Source of the DNA: Euglena gracilis
Lineage: Eukaryota > Euglenida > Euglenophyceae > Euglenales
Length of the DNA stretch: 64,000 nt
Direction: 5' to 3'
Assembly: GCA_039621445.1 (NCBI GenBank)
Contig: CP154957.1
Coordinates: 8,078,709-8,142,708, forward strand
This document shows, piece by piece, positions 23,580-35,159 of this stretch. The translations under genes and the position numbers were made by a program. The notes beneath the pieces were generated by a model. That model was not told where the DNA came from and made no database searches. It saw only the letters and a program-made list of their open reading frames with translations. Each line of letters starts with the position of its first letter. Position 1 is the first letter of the stretch.

Positions 23580-23880
23580 TCACCTGTCCAAGGCAAGGAT
23601 GGACACAGGTAAACATCGTAAACTACCCGAAACTACCTGAAAGGCACCTTTGGCACCCAGCGGGGGGGGGGGGGGGCTGCCGCCCCTCCACCCTCCATAA
23701 CAAAACCCCCCTGTGCGTGCAAGGCAAAACGTGCACCCTCATGAATTTAGTCAGCGTTTGGTCATTGTGCAAGGCAAGGATGGCCATGGGTAAACGCCAT
23801 AGACAACGTCCCGAATGGCGCCTTCGGCTCCCTTGGTCGTATAACGGGTGGGGGGGGGGCTGCCGTCCCCCCATGGGTTA
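23580..23880. repeat. Imperfect direct duplication of about 180 bases
   Basis: The 23592-23695 and 23771-23870 segments both run 'caaggcaaggatgg', 'gtaaac', 'ggcgcc/ggcacc ttcgg/ttgg', a G-run and 'ctgccg', indicating tandem copies that have diverged. Confidence 0.55.
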
Positions 23881-25157
23881 ATGCTACTGATGCATTTTGG
23901 TAATCGTTTAGGCTATGGTTTCGCAGAACAGGCACAAACAGAAGATGTTGCCTTTTTTTTGCAAATTGACCCTGAATGGAAGCTTTTGAAGGCATTTGGG
24001 TGGGTTTCGAGCCATTTTCCTTCATAGTTGAATGAATTTTTTTTGGAGGGGCGGCTTAAAACTTTTTTTCGGGAAGGGTGGACTTATTATTGGTGATTGC
24101 TGGCGACCTCCAAAAAGCCCATCACCAACTTCTCGCCTCATCTTTTTTTTGATCAATTTCAGGATTTTTGGGATTAGCGCAATATTACGTAATTTACATG
24201 AAATGTTTCCCGAAAATCGCGGTGCCTCTAACGAGGCAGCTCAAGGATTGCGAAAACACGAAAGTCAAATGGGAAGCTCCAGAGAGCATTAAAAAGCTAA
24301 TGCTTACACATCCTCCTGGTTTCTTCAGCCCTTAGCGAGCTTTTTTCTCGGCCGTTGCTCACCCAACCATATCAATACTGAGCACCCAAATTCAATTCTT
24401 TAACTCTGCCTCCGCCGCCAAATATCATTTTTTCCCCCTGACCAACTCGTTGTTAGAACGTCCACTTGTTTGTTTTCTTTGGTCCTGCCAACCCCTGTTT
24501 TGATCGCCCGCCCCTGGGCGCTTGGCCCCCTCCCCCTTGCATGCACACTTGGCCCCTCTAAGGGAGTCATGGCACAAAGTGGGGTGCCCGGGGGGGGGGG
24601 GGCAGCAAGAAAAATAAATAAGTAATAATGAATAGCCTCATCTTTGTCACTAGAAAGTGCGTTGTGGATCCCCCTTTTTCAGCCAACCTCATCAACAATT
24701 TCCCCATACCCTTCCCTCCATACCCCCCCATACCCCCACACCCCCATTCCTATTATTAATTAAAAAACGTTAAAAATTATAAAAAATATTATTAGAGAAT
24801 ATTAAAAAAAGTTAGAAATGGAGGTGATGTAGGAATGTAGCAGGGTTTTCTTTGGACTGTTTGCAATGGACAGAGTGACCAGTTTCAGTGCTTTGATTAT
24901 GAAAGCCGTTGGCTCCCAAAGCGAAACATTTACACTCCCAATTTTTATTTGTGCAAGCTTGTACACACCACACCATGCACCCATATTATTCAGACACCGA
25001 ATTCTCCACATGCTGTTCTGCAATTTTGTGGTGTTATCACAGAATCCCATTCATTTCAACTTTTTTCATCTTTTGTTTTTTGAAACTCAGCACAATTCTC
25101 GCCCTTCCTCGTGGACCGCCACTGGGTTTTTTTCAATTACCCTGGCCAAATAAATGT

Positions 25158-25162
25158 GTTGA

Positions 25163-25217
<55 letters not shown>

Positions 25218-25222
25218 ACAAA

Positions 25223-25261
<39 letters not shown>

Positions 25262-25264
25262 ATG
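25158..25264. repeat. (TAAA)n microsatellite
   Basis: About 26 units with one CAAA variant. Confidence 0.95.
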
Positions 25265-25541
25265 TGTGCGGAAGTAAATAAAATAAAAAAAATAAAATAT
25301 ATAGAATAAAAAAATATTTTTTTCGAGAAAAGCCTGAAAACGTTTTGTCCCAAGCCACTTTCGAGGGTTTTTTCTCTCAGAGGAAATTCCTTTTTTGATT
25401 TTTTTTCCGCTTGAAAATATTTTCTTTTTGAATCCTTACAGGGCTGGCTGGGTGGGAGGTTTAAAGGGATCTTGCTGCCACCTGGAAGGTTCCCACACGC
25501 CTCCCTCCCCAGCCCGGATGGCGCTCTGATGGGGCCCCGGC

Positions 25542-25646
25542 ATGTCCAGCGCCGCCTCGTCCTCCTCCTCCGAGGGCTGTCCCATCCGCCAGAACGGGCT
25601 GCGGCTCATCGCTCGGAGCTTCAGCGATCTCGACATCGGCTCGGAG
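25542..25646 (+). CDS. Candidate first exon, unknown protein
   Basis: ATG at 25542 opens MSSAASSSSSEGCPIRQNGL then RLIARSFSDLDIGSE, 35 codons ending exactly before GTGCCC (phase 0). Ser-rich N-terminus, high GC3. An exon at 26256-26327 follows in matching phase. No family recognised. Confidence 0.55.
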
Positions 25647-26255
25647 GTGCCCCCCCGGTGCTTGGCCCCCCTTCTTTGGATGAAAAACACCCTTTTTTAC
25701 GGCATTTCATGCAAGAAATATTTTTGTGCCGCACATGACGTGTTAATTGGACGTGTTGCTTCAAACATGGAAGTGTCCTCTGGGTCAACCATTTTGCGAT
25801 TGTTTTCTCAGTGTTCCAAGCTGCCAAACTATAAGAAGTGGTGCCACATATGGTGACAACACCACGTTTTAGGCATTCCCCAAAACCCCACTCCCTGCTT
25901 TTGCTCCCCTCTTTACATTCAAACCTTTGGCCTCCTGTCCATCTTCTGAAAATTGCCCAAAGCTTTTGTGTTTGAGGGTCAGTGCTAACCCAGAGGTGTC
26001 ATGATCTGGCATTTCAAATTCAAACTTGGGATTGCGACCCACATCAAGGATGAAATGCAATTATATTTAATGAATGTTGTTTTTTTCTTTTTTTTGGGTA
26101 TACACAATTCAATATTTTCCTCACCGCAAACCGACCTGTATTCGTATTGTATTATTATTATTATTATTGTGTGTGAACTCGACAAATAACCTTGCCATCC
26201 CACCAAACTCCATACCAGACCCAGAACACGTGTTGCACCATTCCCACGCTGGCAG

Positions 26256-26327
26256 GCTACCGAGGCGGACTACGTCGCCTTGTACTGGTCTGAGGATTCC
26301 ATCGCTGTGTCTGATGAGACCAGCGAC
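26256..26327 (+). CDS. Candidate second exon of the 25542 gene
   Basis: Acceptor GGCAG, 24 codons in phase 0: ATEADYVALYWSEDSIAVSD then ETSD, donor GTTTCT. Beta-strand-like and acidic. Function unknown. Confidence 0.5.
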
Positions 26328-26876
26328 GTTTCTGGTCCGAGGCGGGTCAAGGCCAACCAATGCATTGAAACCCAAAAACCTACGGCTGGGGGATTTCGCT
26401 CCAAAATATTCCGAAATATTTGTGTGAACAAAGTGACGGGAATCAAAATGTGGGAAAATACCCAATTTTCTGATTATTCTCGATTTCATCGCCCCAGGGT
26501 AATAACAAAACCAGCTAAAATGTACGCTCCGTCCAGATTCATTTCGGGAAAAACACAAGAACAAATTCTTATAGTGGTGCTCCAAGTTGCGGTTAAAAAA
26601 CCCACGGATTTGTGCTTCTCAACCTTTCACCCCGTTTCGTTTTTAAGCCTCAAGCAGGCATCGCAGCCAAACACCTCCAACGACAAATCCCAACAAACCA
26701 CGAAAAATGCCGGCGAATTCCGACAAATCCTGACAATTACCAACAACACTTTTTGGCCCTCTAGAGGCGTGGGTTCCGACAAATCTCGACAAATCCCGAC
26801 AACGTCACCAAAATACCAAGCGTCGTGAGGTGCTTGGTCGCAGCACATGCTTCTCATTTGTGACTTGTGTGGGGAG

Positions 26877-27016
26877 TGGGCTGTGCCATACCAACCCAGC
26901 CTGTGATCTGCCACGCTGCCGGCCATCCGAGGAGCCCTCCATCCCGCGGTGCGCTTCCCGGGACAGCTTCATAGACATCACCTCCGCGTCATTCGACTTC
27001 CCCTCCCCGCTCGAAG
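26877..27016 (+). CDS. Candidate exon, Cys/Pro-rich
   Basis: Contains CHTNPACDLPRCRPSEEPSI then PRCASRDSFIDITSASFDFP, donor GTGGCT at 27017. The four-cysteine spacing suggests an extracellular or metal-binding module. The phase at its 5' side does not match 26327, so an exon may be missing. Confidence 0.45.
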
Positions 27017-27091
27017 GTGGCTCGATTGCCTTTACGACACAGCTGCCTTTTTGAACTCTATTACTGTCTGTGGTACATAATTTTTCACTGC

Positions 27092-27097
<6 letters not shown>

Positions 27098-27142
<45 letters not shown>
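27098..27142. repeat. (CA)n microsatellite
   Basis: About 22 CA units. Confidence 0.95.
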
Positions 27143-27146
<4 letters not shown>

Positions 27147-27668
27147 CACTGTACCACGCCACGCCACACCACACCACAACACGCCACATACACGCGCGGC
27201 ATTTGTACCAAGGAGCGGATAACTCTTGGATCCTCAAATGGATAATTACGGATCATAATTGGGTACCCTTGTGTGCGGCCCAAAAAACCTTCGGCGCTTC
27301 GCGCTGGGTGTAGAAAGTCAGCCCTTTTGGATTTCTGTTGACGTGGAAATAACTCTTTTTAATGTGTACGTTCTTTGGGCTGTGCCTGATTTCCTCGAAG
27401 ATGTCACTCTTTTTGATGCCCCCAAAGGATCCGATCCACCCTGCATTAGTGTGTGCGGTTTGCCAGCGCCTTGAACTTGAAGTTGAATACGTACGGCTGC
27501 CTGGGGGGGGGGGGGGGGGGTTATTTGGTTTTTTGGGGGGAATCCCAAGGGGGGGGGCTTCTATTCGGCAGTTGTTTTTTTTGGGGGGGCGTCTCATTGG
27601 GGGGGGTATGGATAAGCCCGAAACCTCCACATATGTATAATTACTGGGCATCTAAATGCTTAATCCCC

Positions 27669-27811
27669 CCCCCGGGGGGTGCCATTAAGTTTCCAGCTGT
27701 CAACTACGGATAATTTTGGAAATACGGATAGCTACGGATCATTGCGGATACTACGGGTCTGGCATGGCTGATGATTACTTTGACTGAGGGGAAGGGGTGC
27801 ATCGGTGTTCA
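27669..27811. repeat. Dispersed repeat, inverted copy of 8548-8705
   Basis: Same shared blocks as described at 8548-8705, with repeated 'tacggata' units. Confidence 0.75.
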
Positions 27812-27862
27812 TCAGCATGTGTTGTATGCAGTTTTTTTTTTGGACGTTTCAGAGGTTACATT

Positions 27863-29462
27863 CAAGCACCTATAGTCAAAATGGCCGAAAATGGCCGAAA
27901 ATGGCCGAAAATGGCCGAAAATGGCCGAAAATGAAATTTTGGGCTCTATAGGTGGGGGTCCCGAAAATGGCCGAAAATGGCCGAAAATGGCCGAAAATGG
28001 CCGAAAATGGCCGAAAATGAGAAAAAAATCATTCCAAAAATTTTCGAGTTTTTTTTTGCCCAACAGCTTTGCCCAACGCCTGAGGGGCGATTTCCAGTGC
28101 GACTGATTCTTGTCTCTGTGCAGCCTCTGTTCTCCTGCCATTATGCCTGGCACTGCAACACATGCTGCTCAAAGAACCACCTCCGAAAAGGTTATTTGGG
28201 TTTTGATGACATTTCAGAAAATTTTGGTGACAAGGGCGATGCTGGCATTTTTTTTGTATTTTTTGAAGAATAAAACTCATTTTTGGGATAATTTCTCCAC
28301 AAATCTCCAGTATTACGCCCATTTTGGCCATTTTTGGATCAATTTTTGCTGATTTTGGGGTATTTTGCACTAATTTGGCAAATATTGTGCTAATTTGGGT
28401 CAATATGAGCTCATTTTATGATATTTCCGGCCATTTTGCGCCATTTTGGTGATTTGGGTTATTTTTCACTTTTTTTTGTGGACATTGTTGGCGTTTTTGG
28501 GCAATTTTTGGTCATTTCAAGCCATTTTAGGTCATTTTGGGTGCTTTTGGGGACTTTTTGTGGACAATTCTGGGCTTTTTGTGGTCATTTTTTGGGTTTT
28601 TGCGGTAGGTTGGGAGCCAATGGATGAAGACATTAGGCAAGACACAAATATTGGACAAGACGAATTGAATGGAGATACTGGACAAGATGCAATGGTTGCA
28701 GATACTGGACAAGATGCAATGGATTACCACCTGTCGGAGCCCGCATTTATGTCCGCTACGTTCCCGGTCGGTCCTCTTCCCGGTCCCACTCCCACTCCCG
28801 GGCCCACATTCCCTGCCCCTGGACTGGCAACCGCCCCCACAGCTCTCCGGGGCCCCACCGCCCCTCGCTCTCTCGGTAGCCCCACCTCAAGAAGACCAAG
28901 GACCCGAAGCCCGAAACCCGAAGCCATGAAACCCATTAGATCCTCCTGCACTGGGAGTGCGCAGCGCACCCTCTCTGTTTCTCCCGATGCCTCTGCCCCT
29001 CCTCTCCCTTCCCCAACCACCCCCCTCCCTACACACGCTGCTCGACACTCTACACATCATTCAGGAGCAGCTCGACGGCTTGCGGCTGACCATCTATGCA
29101 GCTGCTGATCCCGAGCAAGGACATCAACGCCATTCTTGAATTTGAAGTGATGGATTTGTGCCATTTAGATTTTTCACAATATTGCAACCAATTTTTTTTG
29201 ACCTCTTTAATCCCTGAGCACCCATTCCAAACGGACCTCTTTGGATGTGTTGGCTTGATTTGTTGCTCACAACTACTTTCACGTTGCATGAATGATCAAA
29301 TGCATTGTTGGTATGAAAGGATTTTAAGGTAATTTTACCCCCCACCTATAGGAAAAAATGGCCGAAAATGGCCGAAAATGGCCGAAAATGGCCGAAAATG
29401 GCTGAAAATGGCCGAAAATGGCCGAAAATGGCAAAAATCGGGGTGTCAACTATAGGTGCTTG
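27863..29462. mobile_element. 1600-base hAT-like element with perfect 8-base target duplication
   Basis: Starts CAAGCACCTATAGT and ends ACTATAGGTGCTTG (14-base perfect inverted repeat), flanked by GTTACATT at 27855-27862 and 29463-29470. Both ends carry AAAATGGCCG decamer arrays. The interior has the 18-base minisatellite motif and a GC-rich open stretch at 28740-29100 ending LHTLLDTLHIIQEQLDGLRL, which looks like captured coding sequence. No complete transposase seen. Confidence 0.88.
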
Positions 29463-29470
29463 GTTACATT

Positions 29471-29567
29471 AAGCATTTTAAGGCAATTTTACCCCCACCT
29501 ATAGGGAAAAAAAATGGCCGAAATGGCCGAAAATGGCAAAATCTGGGAGTCAACTATAGGTGCTTGC
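29471..29567. mobile_element. Second right end of the same family
   Basis: Repeats the last ~100 bases of 27863-29462 (ACCCCCACCTATAGG, ATGGCCG units, ACTATAGGTGCTTG), suggesting the 1.6-kb element inserted into an older relative. Confidence 0.7.
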
Positions 29568-29584
29568 CTCCGGTCCAGGGGGGT

Positions 29585-29706
29585 GGGGAGACACCCACCA
29601 CCTAAACCCCAAATATACACCCTCCATATATCGAACCCCGGGGTGGGGTCACACAGTTGTAACTGAATGAACGGTGTTGTGTTTAACTTGATTCCAATTC
29701 AAAAAA
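29585..29706. repeat. Dispersed repeat, inverted copy of 17266-17385
   Basis: Shared blocks listed at 17266-17385. Confidence 0.75.
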
Positions 29707-29734
29707 AAAGTTGCGCTGTCTGCCGCCCTCCTGT

Positions 29735-29950
29735 TTTTAGGCCCCAGCCCGCAGAACGGCGGCGACCCCCACCCCACACCGGTGTCCCTACCCGGTGGGC
29801 GGAGGTCATCGGAGGGGGCGGGCGGCGCGGGGAGCGAGCCGGGAGTGTCTCCGCCCAGGGCCCCGTCTCGGTTGACTGTTCAATGTGTCGACAGACTCTT
29901 CGCCGAGGCTCCTGCTTTGTGCTCATGGCTGCACTACAAAAGCTCGCGGT
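29735..29950 (+). CDS. Candidate GC-rich exon, unknown
   Basis: Follows TTTTTAG. The frame reading SPQNGGDPHPTPVSLPGGRR and later LFAEAPALCSWLHYKSS is open with high GC3. Other frames are open too, so this is tentative. Confidence 0.3.
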
Positions 29951-30234
29951 AGTTTCAGCATTATGATTTGCAAGAATTAGCAATACAACTCCATGGTTAT
30001 ATGTGCCTGCAACGAACCTTGGTTCAGGCAATTGCAGTTTGGGCCCCCCAGAGGTGTACCTGTGTGTATAGATTATTTCGGCTTTGCAGTTGTGCATTGT
30101 GTGTGTGCCGTGTGTGCATTGTGTGTGTGTGTGTGTGTGTGATGTGGTGTGGTGTGTGTTTGTGTCATTGTGTGTTTGTGCGCGCGCATGTGTGTTCGTG
30201 TGTGTTTGTGTTTTCGCCCACTCGCATGCGCGTG

Positions 30235-30440
30235 CGCCTGTGCGCGTCCAACGGGGTCCCTGCTCCCGCTGCAACGGCACGCTCCAGAGTCGCCCGCCGC
30301 CCCCGGGGAGGGCAGCCCCGCGCTATGGTTCCTCTCCCCGGAGCAGCAGCCGCCCACGCCCACGCCCCCTGCTCCTCTGCTGCCGCTGTGGCTGAAGGCG
30401 GGGGATGCCCTGGCCCTGGGAGCCAGCAAGTCGCCGGGGC
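30235..30440 (+). CDS. Candidate Pro-rich exon, unknown
   Basis: Frame containing ALWFLSPEQQPPTPTPPAPL then LPLWLKAGDALALGASK is coding-like. No boundaries fixed and no family recognised. Confidence 0.3.
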
Positions 30441-30739
30441 CGCGATGCGAAACTGACTGGTTGCGTCTCGGATGACTTTTTTTTTGAAAACTTGAGCTTT
30501 TACGAAGAAAGCTCTTGGTTTGTCTTTCTCTGTTTCAATTGGTATGCTGTTTCCATGTTTAAATATGTTTCTTTTTGCATTGCGTGCCTGCAAGCTACTT
30601 GTACAGTTTGAGACAGCCACCCATTTCTGGTGAAATTTGAATTTTATTCAAGAATTGCATTGAAATTTCAAACACAAATTTGTTTTTTTTGAATTTCAAT
30701 GTTCGATGATGCAAGATGTCAGATATTAAAATTAATGCC

Positions 30740-30781
30740 AGATGATGATGATAATGATGATGATGATGATGATGATGATGC
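30740..30781. repeat. (TGA)n microsatellite
   Basis: About 13 ATG/TGA triplets. Confidence 0.9.
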
Positions 30782-31683
30782 TAGGTGTCAAAATGTCAAA
30801 ATTTAGTGCCCAGGTTTTGATGCTGGATGTGCGACCCGTTACGCGTCGCGCCACGGATGCCCAGGGCCCTTCACCCCCGACGCCCGCCGGCAAACCATGT
30901 TCTGCAAGGAGACCCCAACGGCGAATGGAAGCAGGGATGGTCCTTTTGGTCCGCAGTTGGTTCGAAAGCTGTTTTCTGCTGGCAACTTCCCTGTATGAAA
31001 CCCTGCTAATTTCTGCCGCTGGGCATCAAACAAATGCGAATCATTCCATGCTATGAATAATGTGAATTAATATAAAAATTAATATCAAAATGAAAATATG
31101 GCGTTGTCTGTTTGTATTATTTTGCCTCATTCCGTTGAAGCAGCGAGAAGTGTCAATGTGAACATGGTGGTTACCGTCCAAAGAAGGAGGCGACAATTGA
31201 TTGGAACGCCTACCACACATGATCTTAAGGATTTTTGAACCTTAATGGGCACCATCCCCACAAGGATCAAGGTGACAAATGCTGCATGTTTCTTGACAAT
31301 CAGGAGGCGGTAAGATCATAAAATCATCCAAAATGCCCCACCGATGTATTGTCTGCTGAAGAAATTTAGGCGGTCTGCTTCGCATTTGAGCTTTTTAGAG
31401 TCGTTGCACAATCGCGCAAACGAAGAGACATTTTTTCTGCTTTATTTCTCGTCGCAAAACATGAGACACGCCCCCCCTTTCCCCCCTTTTCTGTGTTTTC
31501 GAATGGGGACGCTGCCGGCCGTTTCTTTTTTGTTAGTGACCCCAGGGAGATGCCCAGACCCGCCCATTTTATTTTCTTTTTTTTTTGGTCCGGTGGCACT
31601 TTTTTGGCGATCGATTTTTTTTTGAGGTTCCGTGTTGCGTTACCCCTCACATCACGTCCCCCCATCCCCGCTGTACGAGACAG

Positions 31684-31890
31684 TCCCTGCCCGGGACGGG
31701 GTCCGGCTCGGCTCGGCAGTCTGGCCGGCACTGGTCGCTGCTGCCGGACGCCTCCCCGCGGCTGTGGGGGGAGTCCCCGCGCCGGCCCAACCCGCTCTGC
31801 GCCGGAGGCCGGCGCTGCCTGCCAGCCAATAACCGCCAGCCTACGGAGATTGATGGCAACGAGTGCGCGGCCGTATCTGGACCAGCCTGT
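31684..31890 (+). CDS. Candidate exon, Cys-containing, unknown
   Basis: Between a GACAG acceptor and a GTCCTG donor, 69 codons in phase 0. Contains GRHWSLLPDASPRLWGES, LCAGGRRCLPANN and GNECAAVSGPAC. The cysteines and Pro/Arg richness recall the 26877 exon, and it may belong to the same gene. Confidence 0.5.
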
Positions 31891-32234
31891 GTCCTGTCGG
31901 TTTTTTTTTGCTTCTCTGGTTTTCGTTTAATAATTCTTCTCTGGTTTTCGTTTAATAATTCTTCTCTGGTTTTCGTTTAATAATTTTATTTATATTAATT
32001 TATAATAATTATTCAATTATTTGTCCATTTTTTCCATTAATTTATAACCAGACGCCCCCTCCCCCCACCCCCCGGGCTTTCCAACCTGTCGTTTTGGAAA
32101 GTGTTTGCGACCTGGAAACCGGGACATTCTCCCCTTTATTGGGGCACTTTCCTGAGGGATTGTCACCTTTCAGGGAAGCAGAGACGGAAGTTTCATAAAT
32201 GTTTGAAGATTAATGTCTTCGGTTGGGTCGGGGT

Positions 32235-32425
32235 CAGGGGTTTTAGTCGTGGACCCCCCCGGGGGGGTGGGTCCGGCCGGGACTGGTCTTTTAAAAGGTG
32301 CTATTTTTATCATTTTTGCGATTGTTTGGCCGTTTTCGGCGGAAATTGAGTGGGTCCCCCTGGGGGGGGCCCAGGGGGAGGGTGGGTGGGGGGGGGGACC
32401 CCCCAGGTCTTAAAAAAAACCTCTG
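32235..32425. mobile_element. 191-base TIR element (CAGGGG family)
   Basis: Starts CAGGGGTTTTAGTC and ends CTTAAAAAAAACCTCTG. Flanks GTCGGGGT and GTCGGGGG form an 8-base duplication with one mismatch. Same family as 15032-15302; a related, less complete copy lies at 34178-34409. Confidence 0.8.
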
Positions 32426-32656
32426 GTCGGGGGTCCTACACCTACCCAGGGGCGGGGGCCGGGCTGAATGAACGCTCGGAGATCCCCCCCCTTTTTGACC
32501 CCCCAAAACACTCCCAAAGGTGTGCCACAGAGAGCACCCGGGTGTGGGTAGGCAGGCAGGTGGGTGGACCCTCTTGGTCGTATTTTTCTGAGTCACACTG
32601 AACCAAAGCCACTCCGTCTGCTTTGGCCCCACCCCATCCCGGCGCCGCCTCCCCAG

Positions 32657-32797
32657 CAACCCGTCCCCCCGCTCCGCCGACCCCTCGGAGCTGCCCCACG
32701 AGCCCTCGGACGGCACTCCCCTGCCCTTCTTCCTCCGGCCCGGCGAAGACCAGGCAGGCTACTCCCCCTCCTCGCCGATGACCGCACCACCGCCAGG
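32657..32797 (+). CDS. Candidate exon, unknown
   Basis: After CCCCAG, reads NPSPRSADPSELPHEPSDGT then PLPFFLRPGEDQAGYSPS, with a donor at 32798 (GTTTTC). High GC3, disordered composition. Confidence 0.45.
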
Positions 32798-33007
32798 GTT
32801 TTCTCTCTCCCAAATAAATGTTCTTTCTTCTTTTTGCTTTTGGGCCATGCTGCCTCCTAACTGACCTGGGTAATTCTGGAATCAACTTCCATTTTTTTTT
32901 CACACAAGCTCACAGTATTTCACAGACAAACCCACAGTATTTCTCTCTCACTGTTGTTATTTGTTTCAATTTGCTCCCAAAGTTATCCCCGCCCTGTTGG
33001 TGTCAAC

Positions 33008-33208
33008 ATGGTTGATGGGCGGATGCAACCCCTTCCCATTATGTTCTCTCCGGGTATCCCAACCTTTCAACGAGAACGTGACACTCTGCGTAAGAGGTTT
33101 TCTAAGTCGGAACCCTCCCTACCCCCCCGCGGGTACAGCCACCCAGCACCTATTTTCCAGCCTCCAGCTTCCAGCTGGGCTGCGGACCACCCCTGTCTAG
33201 TAAAATAA
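33008..33208 (+). CDS. Candidate terminal exon, unknown
   Basis: Open frame containing MQPLPIMFSPGIPTFQRERD then TLRKRFSKSEPSLPPRGYS, stop TAA 33206-33208. AATAAA occurs at the stop and again near 33219, consistent with a 3' end. The 5' boundary is not fixed. Confidence 0.4.
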   Translation: MVDGRMQPLPIMFSPGIPTFQRERDTLRKRFSKSEPSLPPRGYSHPAPIFQPPASSWAADHPCLVK

Positions 33209-33833
33209 AATTTGGTTTAAATAAATTTACGGCAAAAAGGCACAAGCACCAGAATTCAGGATTGAAAAAAGGGGTTAAAAATCGCCAACGATGGCATCTT
33301 TGAGTGGTTTGGGGGTTTTCATTTCCGTGCATCATATTGTTTTCCGGCTGTCTTTGCCTGTTTTCTGGCACATCCGCCGAGTCCAGCTGCCGGCTGGACC
33401 CCCCTTGGACGCCCCACCCCCTTGTGGGCGCAGCAGCAGCAGCCGGCCCGCGGGATCCCCCTGCCTGGGGCCGCCCCAGCTCACTTATCCCCCCCCCCCC
33501 CAATTTGGAGCCCCCCCCCCCCCAAATAACAACCCCCCAAATCAACACCCCCCCCCCGGGTTTCCCGCCAAAAATCCAAATAACAGCCCCCCCCCCCCCC
33601 CTCCAAGCTGGCCGACAAAGTTGACCAACATTTTCCAAAAACCGGTTAAAAACTCGAAAAATCTCCACAAAAACAGGTCGACATCGGGAACAAAACTGAT
33701 ATCTGGTATCCTTGAAACATGGCCTACCCACCCAAAAGTCGAAGAATGCGTCTTGCAAAATTTTTAAAGTCGGACCCTGTTTCAATTCCAGGATCGGCCT
33801 CTGGCCGAAGGTTTTTCCTTTAGACAAAGGGTG

Positions 33834-33907
33834 CCCAATTAGAAGCCCCCCACCTCGGGTTTTCCGCAGAGTGACCGAATAGTAGCCCCAGGGGGGTTTC
33901 TAATTGG
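33834..33907. repeat. Short inverted-repeat element
   Basis: CAATTAGAAGCCCCC near 33836 pairs with GGGGGGTTTCTAATTG at about 33892. A longer relative with TAATAGAAGC ends lies at 50692-50929. Confidence 0.55.
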
Positions 33908-34516
33908 GGGGGGGGGAGGATTTATTTCGTTGACTCTCCAAACTAACTGTCAGTTAGCAACTTCTTTGGGGGGAGCTTGGGACTTCCCCCTCCCACCCAT
34001 CTTTTTTGGCGCTGGTGTGCCCGGAACCTCCATCCTGAAGTCCCTTGGCAGCGGTGCCCAGGCATCCCCAACCTACCTTGCCCACCCCGGGCAGCCGTGA
34101 GCCCGAGCCACTGTGGCGGATCGGGTTGCGCTGCCAGCTACCCCCCCCCCCTTCGGTCGCTTGGCCCCCCTCCTCCTTTTTTTTTTTTAGTCTTGGACCC
34201 CTGGGGGGAGGAGGGGGGGGAGGGTGGGTGTGCTTAATGAGAGGGTGGAATGCTTTTCGGCTTTTGAAAGGTGCTATTTTTAGCAGTTTAGCAATTTTTG
34301 GCAATTTTCGGAGAAAAGTGGGGTGGTCCCCGGGATAACCCCCCTCCCCGGGGGGGCCAGGGGTGGGGTGGGGGTACCCCCTCCCCCCGGTCTTAAAAAA
34401 AACCTCTGCTCCTTAACGTGCAAACTTGGCCACCGTAAAGTTGGCTTTTAACCTTTTCCACATGGCCCCCGAAATTCTTAACATGTAAACCTGGCCCCCT
34501 GGCTTTACTTTCAATC

Positions 34517-34660
34517 ATGGCCCGGACGAGAGGAACTGGAAACGGGTTGCCTGGCGCCAGGAGGGCCAACAAGCAGATCGGCATCATGACCCCCCACCCT
34601 CCCGAAAGCTCTGCCGGGGGCCAGTCTGCTGCTGCTGAGCACTCTCCAGAGCCCAGGGCG
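34517..34660 (+). CDS. Candidate first exon of another gene
   Basis: ATG at 34517 opens MARTRGTGNGLPGARRANKQ then IGIMTPHPPESSAGG, 48 codons ending before GTGAAC in phase 0. Basic then Ser/Ala-rich. No downstream exon could be joined with confidence. Confidence 0.4.
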
Positions 34661-35159
34661 GTGAACCTCTTTTCCGTTACCAGGCAAACAGGCAAACAGG
34701 CGGGAGAGTGCAGTTTCAATAAGTTTGTCCATGGGCTGATGCTTCATTGTCCTGCAGACGGCTGTCAACGGAAATGGGCATGCGCATTTCGACACCGAGC
34801 GGTCCACACTGTTGCAGGATGTTATTTGTGTTTTTCGGCAATGCAAATGGAAAGCAAAAGTTGAGTACAAAAATGCTGGAAATTTCTCAAGTTCCAATTT
34901 GATGTGTATTGTGTTTATCGCATTGTGCACTTCGCTTTCAGTATTCAGTCATAATGGTGTCATGAATGAAAACTCAGGACTGAGCTCAAATGCACGTTCC
35001 ACAAAGTTCTTCCTCAGTGACTGTCAATTCCCAGTTAAATACCACACCTAGACAATGATTTTCCAGCTTGCAAATCAGACCCGGTTTATTATTGGCAGAC
35101 CTTTTGCAAAAATATTATGGTCGACACTAATCTTGCCCCCTGTTGTTACGATGGTGGAG

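Larger units (their letters stand above)
21335..25541. other. Stretch without recognised gene
   Basis: C-rich modules at 21420-22200, AT-rich sequence elsewhere, two similar AGGCAAGGATGGACACAGG / AAGGCAAGGATGGCCATGGG blocks at 23592 and 23771, and a TAAA microsatellite. Nothing recognisable is encoded. Confidence 0.4.
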
